A stretch of 64,000 nt of DNA from an uncultured Bacteroides sp. Lineage in GTDB: Bacteria > Bacteroidota > Bacteroidia > Bacteroidales > Bacteroidaceae. The notes beneath the pieces are model-generated. The model saw only the letters and a program-made list of their open reading frames with translations, was not told the DNA's origin and ran no database searches. Below, piece after piece: positions 44,089 through 53,430 of the stretch. The first letter of the stretch is position 1. Every line of letters starts with the position of its first letter. Where the stretch lies: contig CAUDXH010000005.1 in assembly GCA_958453305.1 (NCBI GenBank), positions 28,325-92,324 of the forward strand, written 5' to 3'. The position numbers were made by a program, and so were the translations under genes.

Positions 44089-47000
44089 TCAGAATGTTAC
44101 AGATAAACCAAATAAAACAGTGCGCGGAGTAGGATAACGGCCGTTATCAATACCACGTTCATAATAAGAATCTACAGCTGGTTCAGGAGAAGCTCCGTCG
44201 TATCCTGTGATATAGAACAAGTTCTGACCAGTTACATAGACTGAAGCATCTTGTATACCTGCTTTTCCAATCCATTTTTTAGGCAATGTATAGCTCAAGG
44301 TTATTTCACGCAATGCTAAATAGTCTCCCTTTTCGTAGAAACGTGAACTGTTATTATTAACAGCAGTCATACCATTATTTGAACGGGTAATGTTTTTCTT
44401 ATTCAACTGGTCGGCATAAGTGAACACCGGCAAATCGGTATCCGGATTGGTTTCACTCCATGTATCATGTACTTTGTCAATAATATTAAACTGTCCCTGA
44501 TACTGTCCCAAAGAGCGAGCCTTCAAGTCGTTATAAATGGTATGTCCCAAAGCATAGTCGAAACGAGCATACAATGAAAGGTTCTTATAAGAAAGAGTCG
44601 TTGAGAATCCACCAGTAACTTTCGGGAAGATGTTGCCCACTACATCACGGTCAAGACTATTAATCTTATTATCCTTATTGATGTCTTCCCAGCATACATC
44701 ACCCGGTTCAATAGGTTTCCAGCCATCCGATTCTGCATACGTTTTTCCTGTACTCGGGTTGATCTGGTCTGCCATACCCGGACCATACAAACTTGCTACT
44801 TCATCAATCACCATGTTGGCATGTGTCTTCACATCGTTCCAGTCTCTGAAAATATGGTTTTGAACATAACCAACTAGATCACCCAGTTTACCTCCCTCGC
44901 GGTATCCTCCAATCCATCGTGTCGGAGTTTTACCGGTTTCTGCATCATACAAGCCTGCAGCCACTTCATAACCATCAATCTGATTAAACGGTTTATCACT
45001 TGTAGGCAACTTTAACACCTTATTCGATACAGAAGTTAAGTTTGCAGAAACTTCCCAGTTGAATCCCTTCGGATTAGAAAGAATGTTTGCACGTACTTCC
45101 ATTTCAAAACCTGAGTTACGCAATTTACCCAAGTTGGTTTTCATGCTATTAAATCCTGTATATGAAGGCAAGTTTACGTCGGTAAGAAGGTCATCGGTTG
45201 TTCTGTTGTAATAATCGAAGATAAAGCTCAGACGATTATTAAAGAAGCCCAAATCCAAACCTGCTTCAAATGAACGGCTCTGTTCCCAGCGCAATCCTGT
45301 ATTCACTAAAGTAGAATTGTAATAGGCTGTCTGACCGTTATAGTTACCTGCACCAATCTGCTTGTATACACCATAAATATCAAAGTTTCCGATTCCGTTT
45401 ACGTTACCGTTTACACCATAACTTAAACGAGGTTTAATATTGCTAATTACATCTGAGACTTTTGATTCCTTCCAAAAATCTTCCTCAGTAACATTCCATC
45501 CTACAGAAACACCCGGAAAGAATCCCCAACGATTGTCTTTCAAGCGTGAAATACCGTCGTAACGAGCCACAAATGAAACCAAGTATTTCATCTGATAGTT
45601 ATAGTTCAAACGACCGAAAGCAGAGGCAATGCGATAACCTGTTTTAGATGAAGTGGTTCTTGAACGGACAGCACCCGCATTCAGTGTCGGAATATCATCG
45701 GTCGGTGAATTTTCTGTTTTAGCCTCCATTGAAAATGAATTATAGCCAAAATACTCACCACCCAACATCACATCCAAGTTGTGCTTTTCTGCAAATGTAT
45801 CTTTATAGTTTAACGTTCCATTCACCTGAATCTGGGTAAAACGATCCATATTAAGACTTGCTTTACGCGCATTATTTGGCTTATTTTGATGCTGGAATTG
45901 ATATGATTTTTCAAATGCTTCTTTCTGATAATCGTAATGATACAAGGAAGTATTGGCACTGAGCACTAACTTCTTGGGAAGAATATCCAAATCGAAACCG
46001 AAGTTATAAGTTGACTTGCGTGTTCCGTTTTCATTGGTCAGCTTTTGACGATAATACTCCGGATTACCATCACCTGTTCCCCATCCTGAAGCCGGAGTTC
46101 CATCTTCGTTATACGGATTCCAAGTAGGACGCTGTGAGCGGGTACGGTAGAAGAATTCATACGTACCAATCCACAAAGAAGGCTGCTGTGACCACGTGTA
46201 AGTTGCTCCAGCCTTCACGTTTAAGAACGGAAAGACTCTATATGAACCATTTACTGATCCGGTAAAGCGCTTGTAGCCAGTACCCTTAACCATACCATTT
46301 TCATTGTAATATCCCAGGCTGGCATTATAGGTACCTTTGTCATTTCCACCCGTGATATTCAAATAATGGTCTTGAGTTAAAGTGGTATTATCAAATGCAG
46401 CATCGTCTAGCTGACCTGCATAATCTTTATACAACAATTGTTTTCCTTCATAATAAGGATCATCCATTACCAGCCAACCCTCATTTTTCAGATGGGCGGT
46501 TTCATCTGTCAGATACTTCACATCAATCAACTCGTTCTGAGTACCATATCCCGTTTGTCCATCCACTGCACCTGCACCCGGAACATTGTTGGTATAACGC
46601 TTATATCCTAAGCGGTTATAATACAGATAATCGTGAGCATTACAGAAGTCGTAACCAGTACGAGCCATGTTCATACCCAACTTAAACTTATAGTTGACAG
46701 AGGCTTTACCTTGTTTTCCGCTTTTGGTTTCTACCAAAATAACACCTCCATTCGCACGAGCACCATAAATAGCTGTAGAAGCTGCATCTTTCAACACCTG
46801 GATAGACTCAATATCAGAAGGGTTAATATCACTCATGCTATCACGAATAATTCCGTCAACAACAATCAATGCTCTACTATTCTGACCTGTAATAGTAGCA
46901 CCTCCACGAAGGGTAATATCAGGCTCAGCTCCTGGCTGCCCCGAAGTATTTACCACACGTAGACCAGTCACAGAACCTTGCAGTGCTTGTCCGGCATTAC

Positions 47001-47454
47001 TCATTGCTGCATTTTTGAGGACTTTATCATCCATCTTTGAAATAGCAGTAGTAAGAGCGGCACGCTTTTGCGAACCTCCATAACCGGTTACTACCACTTC
47101 TTCCAGTGTTTGGGTATCTTCTTTCAGAATCACATTGATAGGACTTCCATCCCATTTAATGGTCTGAGTGATATAACCAACAAATGAAATTTCAATTAAA
47201 TCGCCTTTGTTTACATTTGGCAAAGAGAAGTTACCATCAATATCGGTGATGGTTCCATTCGTAGTTCCTTGTACGATAACAGAAGCACCAATAACAGTTT
47301 CTCCTGTTGCGTCTTTCACAATACCTTGACATGTAGCATTTTGCTGCACAATGTCAAATTCAGATTTGTCTTTGGGCTGCTCTGCATAAGCCGCTCCCGC
47401 TGACAGGCTGCCCATTAATAGCAGCATGCTGACTGATTTAACTTTTTTGTTCAT
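44089..47454 (-). CDS. nanO: SusC/RagA-family TonB-dependent importer (NanO-like)
   Basis: 1121 residues from the ATG at 47454; an upstream ATG at 47484 only adds a short hydrophilic stretch. Signal peptide ends at AYA. A carboxypeptidase-regulatory-like domain (CQGIVKDATGETVIGASVIVQGTTNGTITDIDGNF) is followed by the TonB box/plug (LEEVVVTGYGGSQKRAALTTAIS, VDGIIRDSMSDINPSDIESIQVLKDAASTAIYGARAN) and the 22-strand barrel ending RTVLFGLSVTF. It would import sialic acid or sialo-oligosaccharide using TonB/ExbBD. First gene of the surface unit, behind operator-like repeats. Confidence 0.93.
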   Translation of the reverse strand: MNKKVKSVSMLLLMGSLSAGAAYAEQPKDKSEFDIVQQNATCQGIVKDATGETVIGASVIVQGTTNGTITDIDGNFSLPNVNKGDLIEISFVGYITQTIKWDGSPINVILKEDTQTLEEVVVTGYGGSQKRAALTTAISKMDDKVLKNAAMSNAGQALQGSVTGLRVVNTSGQPGAEPDITLRGGATITGQNSRALIVVDGIIRDSMSDINPSDIESIQVLKDAASTAIYGARANGGVILVETKSGKQGKASVNYKFKLGMNMARTGYDFCNAHDYLYYNRLGYKRYTNNVPGAGAVDGQTGYGTQNELIDVKYLTDETAHLKNEGWLVMDDPYYEGKQLLYKDYAGQLDDAAFDNTTLTQDHYLNITGGNDKGTYNASLGYYNENGMVKGTGYKRFTGSVNGSYRVFPFLNVKAGATYTWSQQPSLWIGTYEFFYRTRSQRPTWNPYNEDGTPASGWGTGDGNPEYYRQKLTNENGTRKSTYNFGFDLDILPKKLVLSANTSLYHYDYQKEAFEKSYQFQHQNKPNNARKASLNMDRFTQIQVNGTLNYKDTFAEKHNLDVMLGGEYFGYNSFSMEAKTENSPTDDIPTLNAGAVRSRTTSSKTGYRIASAFGRLNYNYQMKYLVSFVARYDGISRLKDNRWGFFPGVSVGWNVTEEDFWKESKVSDVISNIKPRLSYGVNGNVNGIGNFDIYGVYKQIGAGNYNGQTAYYNSTLVNTGLRWEQSRSFEAGLDLGFFNNRLSFIFDYYNRTTDDLLTDVNLPSYTGFNSMKTNLGKLRNSGFEMEVRANILSNPKGFNWEVSANLTSVSNKVLKLPTSDKPFNQIDGYEVAAGLYDAETGKTPTRWIGGYREGGKLGDLVGYVQNHIFRDWNDVKTHANMVIDEVASLYGPGMADQINPSTGKTYAESDGWKPIEPGDVCWEDINKDNKINSLDRDVVGNIFPKVTGGFSTTLSYKNLSLYARFDYALGHTIYNDLKARSLGQYQGQFNIIDKVHDTWSETNPDTDLPVFTYADQLNKKNITRSNNGMTAVNNNSSRFYEKGDYLALREITLSYTLPKKWIGKAGIQDASVYVTGQNLFYITGYDGASPEPAVDSYYERGIDNGRYPTPRTVLFGLSVTF

Positions 47455-47567
47455 AAATTCATGTATATGTAAGGTTAAACTCACGGTTGAAATAATGCCG
47501 GATTTATCAGTTTATTAATTTAAGGATAATTATCTGATTAACTTTACTAAATCGCTGTTTTGCACGG

Positions 47568-47599
47568 CAAATATATGGAGAATTATTTAATACACCAAA
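47568..47599 (-). promoter_or_regulatory. Promoter of the susC-led Nan unit
   Basis: Minus strand TTTG (47596-47599), 20 bp, TATATTTG (47568-47575), leaving a leader of about 110 bases. The spacer contains a TATTTAATA site (47584-47592) and another abuts the -33 box (47600-47608), so a bound repressor would block polymerase. Confidence 0.7.
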
Positions 47600-47685
47600 T
47601 ATTTAATAAATCATTTATTAATATAAGAGATGTTTTCGCTCATATATTTAATATATTAAATAAATATCCCACCACTTATTAAATA
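47584..47685. promoter_or_regulatory. Operator cluster upstream of susC (five TATTTAATA sites)
   Basis: Five exact copies of TATTTAATA or its complement in 102 bp: 47584-47592, 47600-47608, 47645-47653, 47654-47662 (head to head, giving the 18-bp palindrome TATTTAATATATTAAATA) and 47677-47685. A further perfect palindrome TTAATAAAT-C-ATTTATTAA spans 47603-47621. Proposed binding sites of the ROK regulator encoded at 54855. This region, 47455-47797, otherwise contains no gene. Confidence 0.65.
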
Positions 47686-47797
47686 ATATTTTCAAGCATT
47701 TACTTAAAGAGATCGTTCCGAATAGATATAAAAAGGGAAGCAGAATAGAATAAAAGATGCAATAGCCAGCTCTTATCTTTCCTGCCCCCTCTATCTA

Positions 47798-49423
47798 TTA
47801 TTTTATAATATCGCGAAGTTTCACACTTTGGAATGTCATGTGAGCTACACTACTTTCATATAAAATACCAATGGTTTCTTTATCAATCATAGTCAAACAG
47901 GAGTATCCCCAATTATGACCTTCATCCAAAAGCAGCTGATGTTCCGCACTCCAAGTTTTTCCACCGTCAAGACTGATTTTGATTGTCATATCTTTACGCG
48001 CATTTGTTGAGTTCGGATTAGAGAAGATCAGAAGGTCTTTACCCAAAACATTATCTTTAGCCTTTACACTAATCAAGCTAGCCATACATACCGGCTCTAT
48101 TAGTGCGGTACGTGAAGATTCATGTTCCTTCCAAGTACGACCAAGGTCAGTAGTTGTATATACAGCACGGCTTCCTCCACGGTTATCACGCATATTCAGC
48201 ATCAATACGCCCGGCTCCACCTCTGCCACTTGGGCTTCAGTTGTATTAGTACGTGCGTGATTATGTATCGTCCAAGTCTTTCCACCATCCTTGCTGTACA
48301 TAATTCCAGCATTCGGAATACGAGTTTTATCAATATACTGGATAGGGAACACCAGTGTACCGTCAGCCATGGTGATTCCTCTTCCCGGTCCCTGAAGCAA
48401 GAAATACCATTCAGGCAACTTCACTTGTTCTGTAATATTAATCGGTTCCGACCACGTTTTTCCGTCATCAGTACTTTTCGCCATAACCAGCTGGGCTGTA
48501 TGATTCATATCCATACCCGGATGTGAACTCCACCATGCCCGTTGATTTCCCATTCCATGTGTCCAGGCTGCAACAACCCATACGGTATTAGTCTTCGTAT
48601 CAACCAAAATAGAAGGATCTCCTACTCCATTTTGTGCAGCGGGAAGACCACCATATTCTTTGAAAGACAAGGGAAGACGCATTTTTTCCCACGTTTTTCC
48701 TCCATCAGTACTGCGGCTCAAACCAACATCAACATATTCCTGCAAATCAACACTGCTATTATAACGCACATCGTATACACCCAAAAGAGTTCCTTTATTC
48801 GTTGTTACCAATCCCGGAATACGGAATGCTGCCGAACCGTCATCTCCGGCATGACGAACTCCGATACCCATACGGCGCTCTATGCTCTTTCCTGCTACAT
48901 TTTTAGCCGGAATAACCTTTCCGTCTCCTTTTACCTGAGTCACATCAGCTGTAATCTTTGTGTGTAATGAAGCCGTTGGTTTCATTTCAATACTCACCCA
49001 AAAGAAATTATAACCAGGGAACAAAGGCTGGTTACCTTCGAGTGTAACAGTGGTAGAAGAAGGAGTCACTTCCGACCTCTTTATTACATATGAAGGATTA
49101 GCTGCCAAGGTTTTTCCCGGAGTATGGCTTGAAATATACTCAACCGGAGCAAAACGCTTTTTACCTCTATCTTGAGGAGCCTCTGTTCCTCCATAATAAA
49201 GTTTAATTGACTTAATTTGCGACAAAGGCACATTTTTGTCGAAACAAACCGTGACTTCATCCAGCGTCTTTGTCTCTTTTGCATTAAGACGCATATAAGC
49301 CAACACATTATCATGCCGCTCAATCAAAATTGGTATTTGCGGAGTTTTCACAAACACAGTATCTGCAGCATGAAGACCAACGGAAACCATTCCGAGAAAT
49401 AAAGTTAATAGTTTTTTCATCAT
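47798..49423 (-). CDS. nanH: GH33 exo-alpha-sialidase
   Basis: 541 residues with a signal peptide ending LHAA. The N-terminal about 170 residues form the Bacteroidetes sialidase N-terminal domain. The catalytic six-bladed propeller begins FRIPGLVTT (Arg of the triad in RIP at 201-203) and has Asp boxes STDGGKTW (238-245), STDDGKTW, SKDGGKTW, TTDLGRTW and SLDGGKTW. It cleaves terminal sialic acid from host glycans. Last gene of the nanL-led unit, 11 bp after yhcH. Confidence 0.95.
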   Translation of the reverse strand: MMKKLLTLFLGMVSVGLHAADTVFVKTPQIPILIERHDNVLAYMRLNAKETKTLDEVTVCFDKNVPLSQIKSIKLYYGGTEAPQDRGKKRFAPVEYISSHTPGKTLAANPSYVIKRSEVTPSSTTVTLEGNQPLFPGYNFFWVSIEMKPTASLHTKITADVTQVKGDGKVIPAKNVAGKSIERRMGIGVRHAGDDGSAAFRIPGLVTTNKGTLLGVYDVRYNSSVDLQEYVDVGLSRSTDGGKTWEKMRLPLSFKEYGGLPAAQNGVGDPSILVDTKTNTVWVVAAWTHGMGNQRAWWSSHPGMDMNHTAQLVMAKSTDDGKTWSEPINITEQVKLPEWYFLLQGPGRGITMADGTLVFPIQYIDKTRIPNAGIMYSKDGGKTWTIHNHARTNTTEAQVAEVEPGVLMLNMRDNRGGSRAVYTTTDLGRTWKEHESSRTALIEPVCMASLISVKAKDNVLGKDLLIFSNPNSTNARKDMTIKISLDGGKTWSAEHQLLLDEGHNWGYSCLTMIDKETIGILYESSVAHMTFQSVKLRDIIK

Positions 49424-49434
49424 ATAAGTAAGAA

Positions 49435-49881
49435 TTATATTTTTACTTTAGCTATCAGTTTTCTTATTTTACCTTCACCGATGACAGGTGCATGAGGGTC
49501 TTCCGGATAAACAATAGCAAACTGCCCCGGAAGCAAATCAACAAAAGAAGTCGGCGTATCTGCATAAAGCGCACAGTCACCTTCTTTTTGATATTCTTGC
49601 TTTAATTGATTGACATCTTCAATAGCCTTCCATCCGATGCGTTCGCTCCCTTCAAGCAAGATATGAATATCAATGTAATCATGATGCACTTCCAAAACCT
49701 GCTCTGAAGCTTTTACGCAAGTGGGATTGACATTATTTATAAATAACCGATCCCCGTCGAGTTCTATCCTTCCACAGTCTGTATGAAGCAAATCATGGCT
49801 TTTTACATAATCAAACAATTGCTTGAACAGGGGATGAAGAGATTCTATCCTACCACTATTTTGCAAATTAGATACTATCAT
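49435..49881 (-). CDS. YhcH/YjgK/YiaL-family cupin-like protein
   Basis: 148 residues. DUF386 family with a beta-barrel core: conserved LEVHHDYIDIHILLEGSERIGW and PGQFAIVYPEDPHAPVIGEG carry the His/Glu metal ligands. Relatives sit in sialic acid operons and some act as anomerases of sialic acid or related sugars. Cytoplasmic here (no signal peptide). Between the transporter and sialidase genes. Confidence 0.87.
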   Translation of the reverse strand: MIVSNLQNSGRIESLHPLFKQLFDYVKSHDLLHTDCGRIELDGDRLFINNVNPTCVKASEQVLEVHHDYIDIHILLEGSERIGWKAIEDVNQLKQEYQKEGDCALYADTPTSFVDLLPGQFAIVYPEDPHAPVIGEGKIRKLIAKVKI

Positions 49882-49950
49882 TTTATATAAGTTCTTAAGT
49901 TTATGAATTCTTCAGCTTATCCGTTTTTTTACTCTTCAGCTTTTAAACTC

Positions 49951-51183
49951 TTACTTCATGTTATCTGTTTTAGGACGCAGGAAGTAAAGCTGAGCACAAA
50001 GTGCAACGGCAACCACAATAGCCAACATAGCAAAACCCACTCCTAAATCACCATTGTCACCCCATTTTCCTAACAGGTCTGTAATGAAAGCCCCGGCAAA
50101 AACTCCAACCATATTCATTACCCCATAGGCCGTAGCCCGCTGTTTTGAGGAAACAAACTGACAAAGAATAGGCATATTGTTTGTATCGAAGATTCCATAT
50201 CCTATACCAAACAATAGTCCGGCTCCTACCACTGCCACTATATTATGCCCAAAGCCTAACAAGAGCAAAGAAGGAATGGTCAAACCTAAGCCAATAGCTC
50301 CTGTATAAACACGGCCACGCAAGTTTTTCTGTACCCATCTATCTGATAATGTTCCACCTACAATCACCCCGATAAACGAAGAAACAGCAATAGTAATCGT
50401 TGATATCGGTCCGGCTTGCGACATCGGTAAATCTAAGTTTTCAGCAAATAAAGTTGGAAGCCAATTCTTCGTAGCCCATCCCGGAAGACTGGGAGCTGCA
50501 AAATAAAGCAAGATTACCCAAAATGCCACATTGGTAAGCAATGATTTCAAACTGGTAAACACTTTCTCCTTAGGAGCATTGGGCTGTAACTTTTCATCAG
50601 GAGAAACCTCCGCTTTCTTATCATGCAAAAACAGCATCAGAATCAAAGCATAAGCAACGCCGATAATACCAAACCAATGGAAAGTGGTATGCCATGAGAA
50701 AGCTTCAGCTACCGTTGCTCCGAATCCTCCCACTGCCTGCCCGGTATATAAACCAGTCATGTGAATACCCACTGCCAAAGAACGTGACTTACCTGTATGG
50801 TAATCAGCTATCAGCGAAAGACCGGCTGGTATATATAAAGCTTCACTTACCCCCATTAAAGCACGAAGCCAAAAGACTTGATCAAACGTATGGGCTATAC
50901 CCATCAAATAGGTAACCGATGACCACACAAACAAACTCCCCACAATTAGCCACTTACGGTTCAAGCGGTCGGCTATAATTCCCGAAACCGGACTCATCAA
51001 ACCATAAATCCATAAAAAAACAGCCATCAGATAACCAAAGTTTGCAGCCGACTGTAATTCTACAATATCAATCTGCATGGCCTCTTTCATTGTGCTGAGC
51101 ATCTGCCGGTCCATGTAGTTAAGCAATGCTACACCCCATAGTAATCCTACAACAATCCAAGGATAAATCTTTGAATTTTTCAT
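49951..51183 (-). CDS. nanT: MFS sialic acid transporter (NanT-like)
   Basis: 410 residues with 12 predicted membrane segments. The MFS loop 2-3 motif is seen as GIIADRLNRKWLIVG, and a second GGTLSDRWVQKNLRGR after TM8. It brings Neu5Ac across the inner membrane with protons or Na+. Substrate assigned by place between lyase/epimerase and sialidase; the Bacteroides fragilis nanLET order is the same. Confidence 0.88.
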   Translation of the reverse strand: MKNSKIYPWIVVGLLWGVALLNYMDRQMLSTMKEAMQIDIVELQSAANFGYLMAVFLWIYGLMSPVSGIIADRLNRKWLIVGSLFVWSSVTYLMGIAHTFDQVFWLRALMGVSEALYIPAGLSLIADYHTGKSRSLAVGIHMTGLYTGQAVGGFGATVAEAFSWHTTFHWFGIIGVAYALILMLFLHDKKAEVSPDEKLQPNAPKEKVFTSLKSLLTNVAFWVILLYFAAPSLPGWATKNWLPTLFAENLDLPMSQAGPISTITIAVSSFIGVIVGGTLSDRWVQKNLRGRVYTGAIGLGLTIPSLLLLGFGHNIVAVVGAGLLFGIGYGIFDTNNMPILCQFVSSKQRATAYGVMNMVGVFAGAFITDLLGKWGDNGDLGVGFAMLAIVVAVALCAQLYFLRPKTDNMK

Positions 51184-51215
51184 ATATTATTTTTATACCG
51201 TTAACAAATACTTTA

Positions 51216-51241
51216 ACTTGCCGGATTATTCTCCGGCAAGT
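51216..51241 (-). terminator. Perfect 10-bp hairpin spanning the end of the epimerase gene
   Basis: ACTTGCCGGA (51216-51225) and TCCGGCAAGT (51232-51241) with a 6-base loop that contains the stop codon. No T-run follows, so it more likely stabilises or tunes the mRNA between epimerase and transporter than terminates. Confidence 0.5.
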
Positions 51242-52410
51242 ATTTCATTACATAAAGTATATCCCTTTATCATCATCCGCGGAATATGGAAAGGTCCCTT
51301 GAAAAGGTTTCCTTTCGCCGGCTGGGCTACTGTTCCGTCACGGTGCAGATATCCATACCACTCTCCATATTCATGATCAGGGAAGTGCGCATAAGTCCAA
51401 TCACTGATCAGCTTATGACGCTTCAAATATTTCTCATCTTTTGTCAGCTTATAGGCATACAAATTCGCAATGATTGCTTCTGTTTGAGGCCACCAGAACT
51501 TCATATCTTGTGAATAATCTTGAGGAGGAAGATTCTTGCAGTCCTTGAAGTTGATTATACCTCCATATTGCTCATCCCATCCCCAGTCCCAAGACCAGTC
51601 AAGAATGGTCAATGCCATATCAATCAATTCTTTGTTATTATCCATCGTGCGTGCCACATCAAATAAGAACCAAGAGGTTTCAATACAATGTCCCGGATTA
51701 ATAGTGCGACCATTCATCGTATCAATAAATTCCCCTTTCGGACCTACCATTTCCAACAACGCTTTAAACTCCGGATGCATAAAATAGTTCTTCAATGCAT
51801 AAACCGACTCTTGTATCTGTGCGTCTAATTCTGGATCAGAGATTACCTTCTTAATGCTTGAAGCCACATTTACCATAATCATAGTAATGGAATGCCCCTG
51901 CGCCTGAACCGATGGAAGATACTTCGGCTCAAGAACACCGGGAGTGCTCAAGAAACGGCGCATACGCTTAAATAAATCGAGAGCCTTTTGAGCATATTCC
52001 TGATTTCCGGTAGCCAACGCATATTCTGACATCGCTATAGCTGCAAAACTTTCAGAAAAGACGTACCGTCTTTTACGAAGCGGAGTACCATCGGATGCCA
52101 CTTCAAAATACATACGTCCATCTGTATCAAAACAATGCTTTTCAATGAAATCAAGCGTAAGTTTAGCTGCCTCAAGCCATTCCGGATTTTTCTCTATATT
52201 ATTATATGCAAACGAGCATATGAAAGCAAAACGCCCCTGAAACCAAACCGACTTTGTGGAATCAATCAACTGCCCGTCACGTCCCACACAGGTATAAATA
52301 CCTCCGTTTTCTCTATCAAGACCGTTTTTCAACCAAAACGGCATGATATTCTGAGTGAAGTCGTCCCTATAAACTTCAGCCCAGTATTTGGCATAGTTTT
52401 CTGCAAGCAT
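51226..52410 (-). CDS. nanE: AGE-family N-acylglucosamine 2-epimerase
   Basis: 394 residues, an (alpha/alpha)6 barrel like renin-binding protein. Recognisable: FWLKNGLDRENGGIYTCVGRDG, KSVWFQGRFAFICSFAY, YVFSESFAAIAMSEYALATG, LEPKYLPSVQAQGHSI, INPGHCIETSWFLFDVA. It interconverts ManNAc and GlcNAc, replacing the NanK/NanE route of E. coli in Bacteroides. It lies 11 bp after nanL in the operon. Confidence 0.92.
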   Translation of the reverse strand: MLAENYAKYWAEVYRDDFTQNIMPFWLKNGLDRENGGIYTCVGRDGQLIDSTKSVWFQGRFAFICSFAYNNIEKNPEWLEAAKLTLDFIEKHCFDTDGRMYFEVASDGTPLRKRRYVFSESFAAIAMSEYALATGNQEYAQKALDLFKRMRRFLSTPGVLEPKYLPSVQAQGHSITMIMVNVASSIKKVISDPELDAQIQESVYALKNYFMHPEFKALLEMVGPKGEFIDTMNGRTINPGHCIETSWFLFDVARTMDNNKELIDMALTILDWSWDWGWDEQYGGIINFKDCKNLPPQDYSQDMKFWWPQTEAIIANLYAYKLTKDEKYLKRHKLISDWTYAHFPDHEYGEWYGYLHRDGTVAQPAKGNLFKGPFHIPRMMIKGYTLCNEILAGE

Positions 52411-52421
52411 AAATAAGGATA

Positions 52422-53339
52422 TTAAAATTTATTACAACGTTCAAAGAAATTGATAGCTTCCAACTCAGCTTTCATACGAGCCTCTTCCTCATCCGTCATA
52501 TTCTGGAAAGGAGTACGATTCTTGCCTAAATCCAAACCTATTAATTTCATGATACGTTTTCCGCCCACGATATTACCACGATAATGGCAAATTACGTTAA
52601 TCACTTCCTGAGAGAAATTCTGCAGTTCACGGGCCTTTTCAATATCACCTGCTTTCCATGCATCAATAATACCTACCAGATTAATGCCGTTATAATTGGT
52701 TGTACCCCCGATACCACCTTGTGCTCCACCCATGGCCAATGAAGGAAGAATGGTTTCATCCTGACCATGCAGCATGTCAAATTTACCATTCTTATATAAA
52801 CGACACTGATTATATTCGTAAATACTTTCAAATGTATATTTGATTCCGGCAAAATTCGGGATTCTACCATCAACGGCTTTCAGTAATTCGACCATCGGCA
52901 AGAAAGCTCCGTTAAATGCAGGAATGTGATAGTAATAGAAAGGAAGTTCAGGAGCACCTGCTGCAATTTCTTCGCAATATTTCACCAGTTCTTCAATGCG
53001 ACCTACTTTCGGGAAAGGAGGAGCCATTGCACCAATTCCCCATGCACCGATTTTCTGAGCATGTTCTGCCAGCATTTTACTTGCTTTTACACAGCAACTG
53101 CCCACATGAACAATTACTTTAAAACCTTCAGGAGCAACTTCCACCCAACGCTCTGCCAGTTTCATTCGTTCTTCCTCGGTCAGCATATATCCTTCGCCAG
53201 AAGAACCATTGATAAATACACCTTTCAATCCGTTTTTAGCCAACATATTTGCGTAAGCCGCAATTGGTTCATAGTTTACTTCACCATTTTCATAAAAAGG
53301 AGTAAACGGAGCATCGATTAACCCAATAATTCTTTCCAT
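52422..53339 (-). CDS. nanL: N-acetylneuraminate lyase
   Basis: 305 residues, TIM barrel of the DHDPS/NAL family. It splits Neu5Ac into ManNAc and pyruvate. Schiff-base K167 (FAGIKYTF), catalytic Y137 (PFYYYHIP), and substrate loop NGSSGEGYMLTEEER, which is the NAL-type GSTGE variant. First gene of the catabolic unit nanL-nanE-nanT-yhcH-nanH with an operator-like region just upstream. Confidence 0.95.
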   Translation of the reverse strand: MERIIGLIDAPFTPFYENGEVNYEPIAAYANMLAKNGLKGVFINGSSGEGYMLTEEERMKLAERWVEVAPEGFKVIVHVGSCCVKASKMLAEHAQKIGAWGIGAMAPPFPKVGRIEELVKYCEEIAAGAPELPFYYYHIPAFNGAFLPMVELLKAVDGRIPNFAGIKYTFESIYEYNQCRLYKNGKFDMLHGQDETILPSLAMGGAQGGIGGTTNYNGINLVGIIDAWKAGDIEKARELQNFSQEVINVICHYRGNIVGGKRIMKLIGLDLGKNRTPFQNMTDEEEARMKAELEAINFFERCNKF

Positions 53340-53346
53340 AATATTA

Positions 53347-53406
53347 TATTTAATAAATTAGTTTATTTAATCATGGCAAAATTAGCGATATATTTTTATA
53401 CTACAA
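53347..53406 (-). promoter_or_regulatory. Promoter and operator of the nanL-led unit
   Basis: Minus strand TTG (53404-53406), 19 bp, TAATTTTG (53377-53384). Just downstream, over the expected transcript start, are TATTTAATC (53364-53372, one base off) and an exact TATTTAATA (53347-53355). Position fits repression. Confidence 0.62.
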
Positions 53407-53430
53407 GAATTTTAAGGATAGTTTTTGAAA